Shown here piece after piece: positions 5,332-5,969 of a DNA stretch of 5,969 nt. The DNA is taken from positions 1-5,969 of the forward strand of contig JALSJL010000046.1 of assembly GCA_026989405.1 (NCBI GenBank), given 5' to 3'. The notes beneath the pieces were generated by a model. That model saw only the letters and a list, made by a program, of their open reading frames with translations. It did not search any database and was not told the origin of the DNA. The position numbers and the translations under genes were made by a program. This stretch comes from Marinosulfonomonas sp. (GTDB lineage: Bacteria; Pseudomonadota; Alphaproteobacteria; Rhodobacterales; Rhodobacteraceae). The stretch's first letter is position 1; every line of letters starts with the position of its first letter.

Positions 5332-5969
5332 TCATATGGCCGGAAGGATGTAATCGGGCGTGATCCCCGACCGCGCGATCATTTCCTGCGGGGCAAGCCC
5401 GTCAAGCGAGCCCTGGCCGGTAACAAGGGCGGTTTTCAGCCCCGCAGACGCGCCGCCCAGAATGTCGGTCTGCAATGTGTCGCCCACCATCAGGATGCGC
5501 GATTTCGGAATGCTCCGCGGCAGCCGCCCAAGCGCCGCTTCGAAAATCGCCCCGAATGGCTTGCCGAAAAACTCCGGCTCTATCCCGGTGGCATCCGCCA
5601 GCCGATGTGCAAAATCGCCGATCTGGCGCGACAGCCCGTTTTCTCTCGGGGCCACGATATCGGGGTTGGCAACCAGCACCGGGCGCGGGTGTCGGGCAAG
5701 CGATGCTTCCAGCAGCGCCTGGCGCGCATCGTTCCATTCGGCGGAACTGAAACACAGGATCGCCTCGGCGTCGTCATGGGCCGCGCGGTCGTCGCCAAGG
5801 AACTCTGCCGTCAGGTCTTCCAAGTCTTCCAGACCGAAACGGCGGATGGCCAGCAAGCCGTATTTGCACTTTGGGCGGCCCGCAAGCGCCGCAAGCATGA
5901 CCTCGCGCGAACACAGGATGTCATCCGGCGCCAGATCATACCCGAGATCCTGCCATAGCCGGTGCAGGG
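5332..5969 (-). CDS. HAD-superfamily subfamily IIA hydrolase, 3' part (N-terminus beyond right edge)
   Basis: This is a probable cytoplasmic phosphatase of the HAD-IIA (NagD-like) group, which dephosphorylates small metabolites through an aspartyl-phosphate intermediate. The frame is open to the right edge, giving 211 C-terminal residues. Counted from the internal Met at 5898, visible features are the cap-domain segment VLVANPDIVAPRENGL (about 74-89), the motif III lysine in FGKPFG (K113), and motif IV VGDTLQTDILGG (about 138-149), whose aspartates D140 and D145 bind magnesium, followed by AGLKTALVTG. Motif I with the nucleophile lies outside the window; the family is usually about 250-300 residues, so roughly a quarter is missing. 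The Met at 5898 is internal, because upstream codons (ending LCSREV) fit the family pattern and stay open. The substrate is unknown. The gene lies upstream of tRNA-Arg on the same strand. Confidence 0.93.
   Translation of the reverse strand, partial: LHRLWQDLGYDLAPDDILCSREVMLAALAGRPKCKYGLLAIRRFGLEDLEDLTAEFLGDDRAAHDDAEAILCFSSAEWNDARQALLEASLARHPRPVLVANPDIVAPRENGLSRQIGDFAHRLADATGIEPEFFGKPFGAIFEAALGRLPRSIPKSRILMVGDTLQTDILGGASAGLKTALVTGQGSLDGLAPQEMIARSGITPDYILPAI

Noticed and set aside
4850..5353. Plus-strand open frame running through the tRNA region
   Set aside because: It crosses the tRNA-Arg gene in antisense; the GPDRSRTYDLPLRR-type peptide is a known artefact of translating tRNA genes.

Overview
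The window looks like a stretch of an alphaproteobacterial chromosome, most likely Rhodobacteraceae/Roseobacter-type. This rests on GC-rich coding with matching codon use, tightly packed genes, a tRNA gene with an encoded CCA end, and several small exported or membrane proteins of a style I associate with Rhodobacterales. The organism assignment is inference. No mobile element, CRISPR array, integrase or phage gene is visible, and no gene-free stretch exceeds 300 bases.

Left part (1-1145): the 5' part of rnhB (RNase HII) runs off the left edge on the minus strand. Upstream of it lie two tandem terminator-like hairpins. They close a minus-strand gene for a small exported protein with four cysteines in two copies of a repeat. 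A divergent intergenic region (976-1145) carries a 15-bp inverted repeat, TGTTAT-N3-ATAACA.

Centre left (1146-2115): two overlapping plus-strand genes probably form a small operon. The first encodes a 97-residue secreted protein with two cysteines. The second encodes a 234-residue protein with two membrane segments and a C-terminal OmpR/PhoB-like winged helix, the reverse of the ToxR/CadC order. This pair is the best candidate here for a poorly described system, possibly membrane-to-DNA signalling with a periplasmic partner.

Centre right (2102-5074): a complete tripartite tricarboxylate transporter operon, tctC-tctB-tctA, is read leftward from a visible sigma-70-like promoter. TctC is the periplasmic binding protein, TctB the small membrane subunit and TctA the large permease. 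The last gene overlaps the end of the winged-helix gene by 14 bp, tail to tail.

Right part (5203-5969): a tRNA-Arg(CCT) gene with its own promoter, and a HAD-IIA family phosphatase gene that runs off the right edge. Both are on the minus strand.
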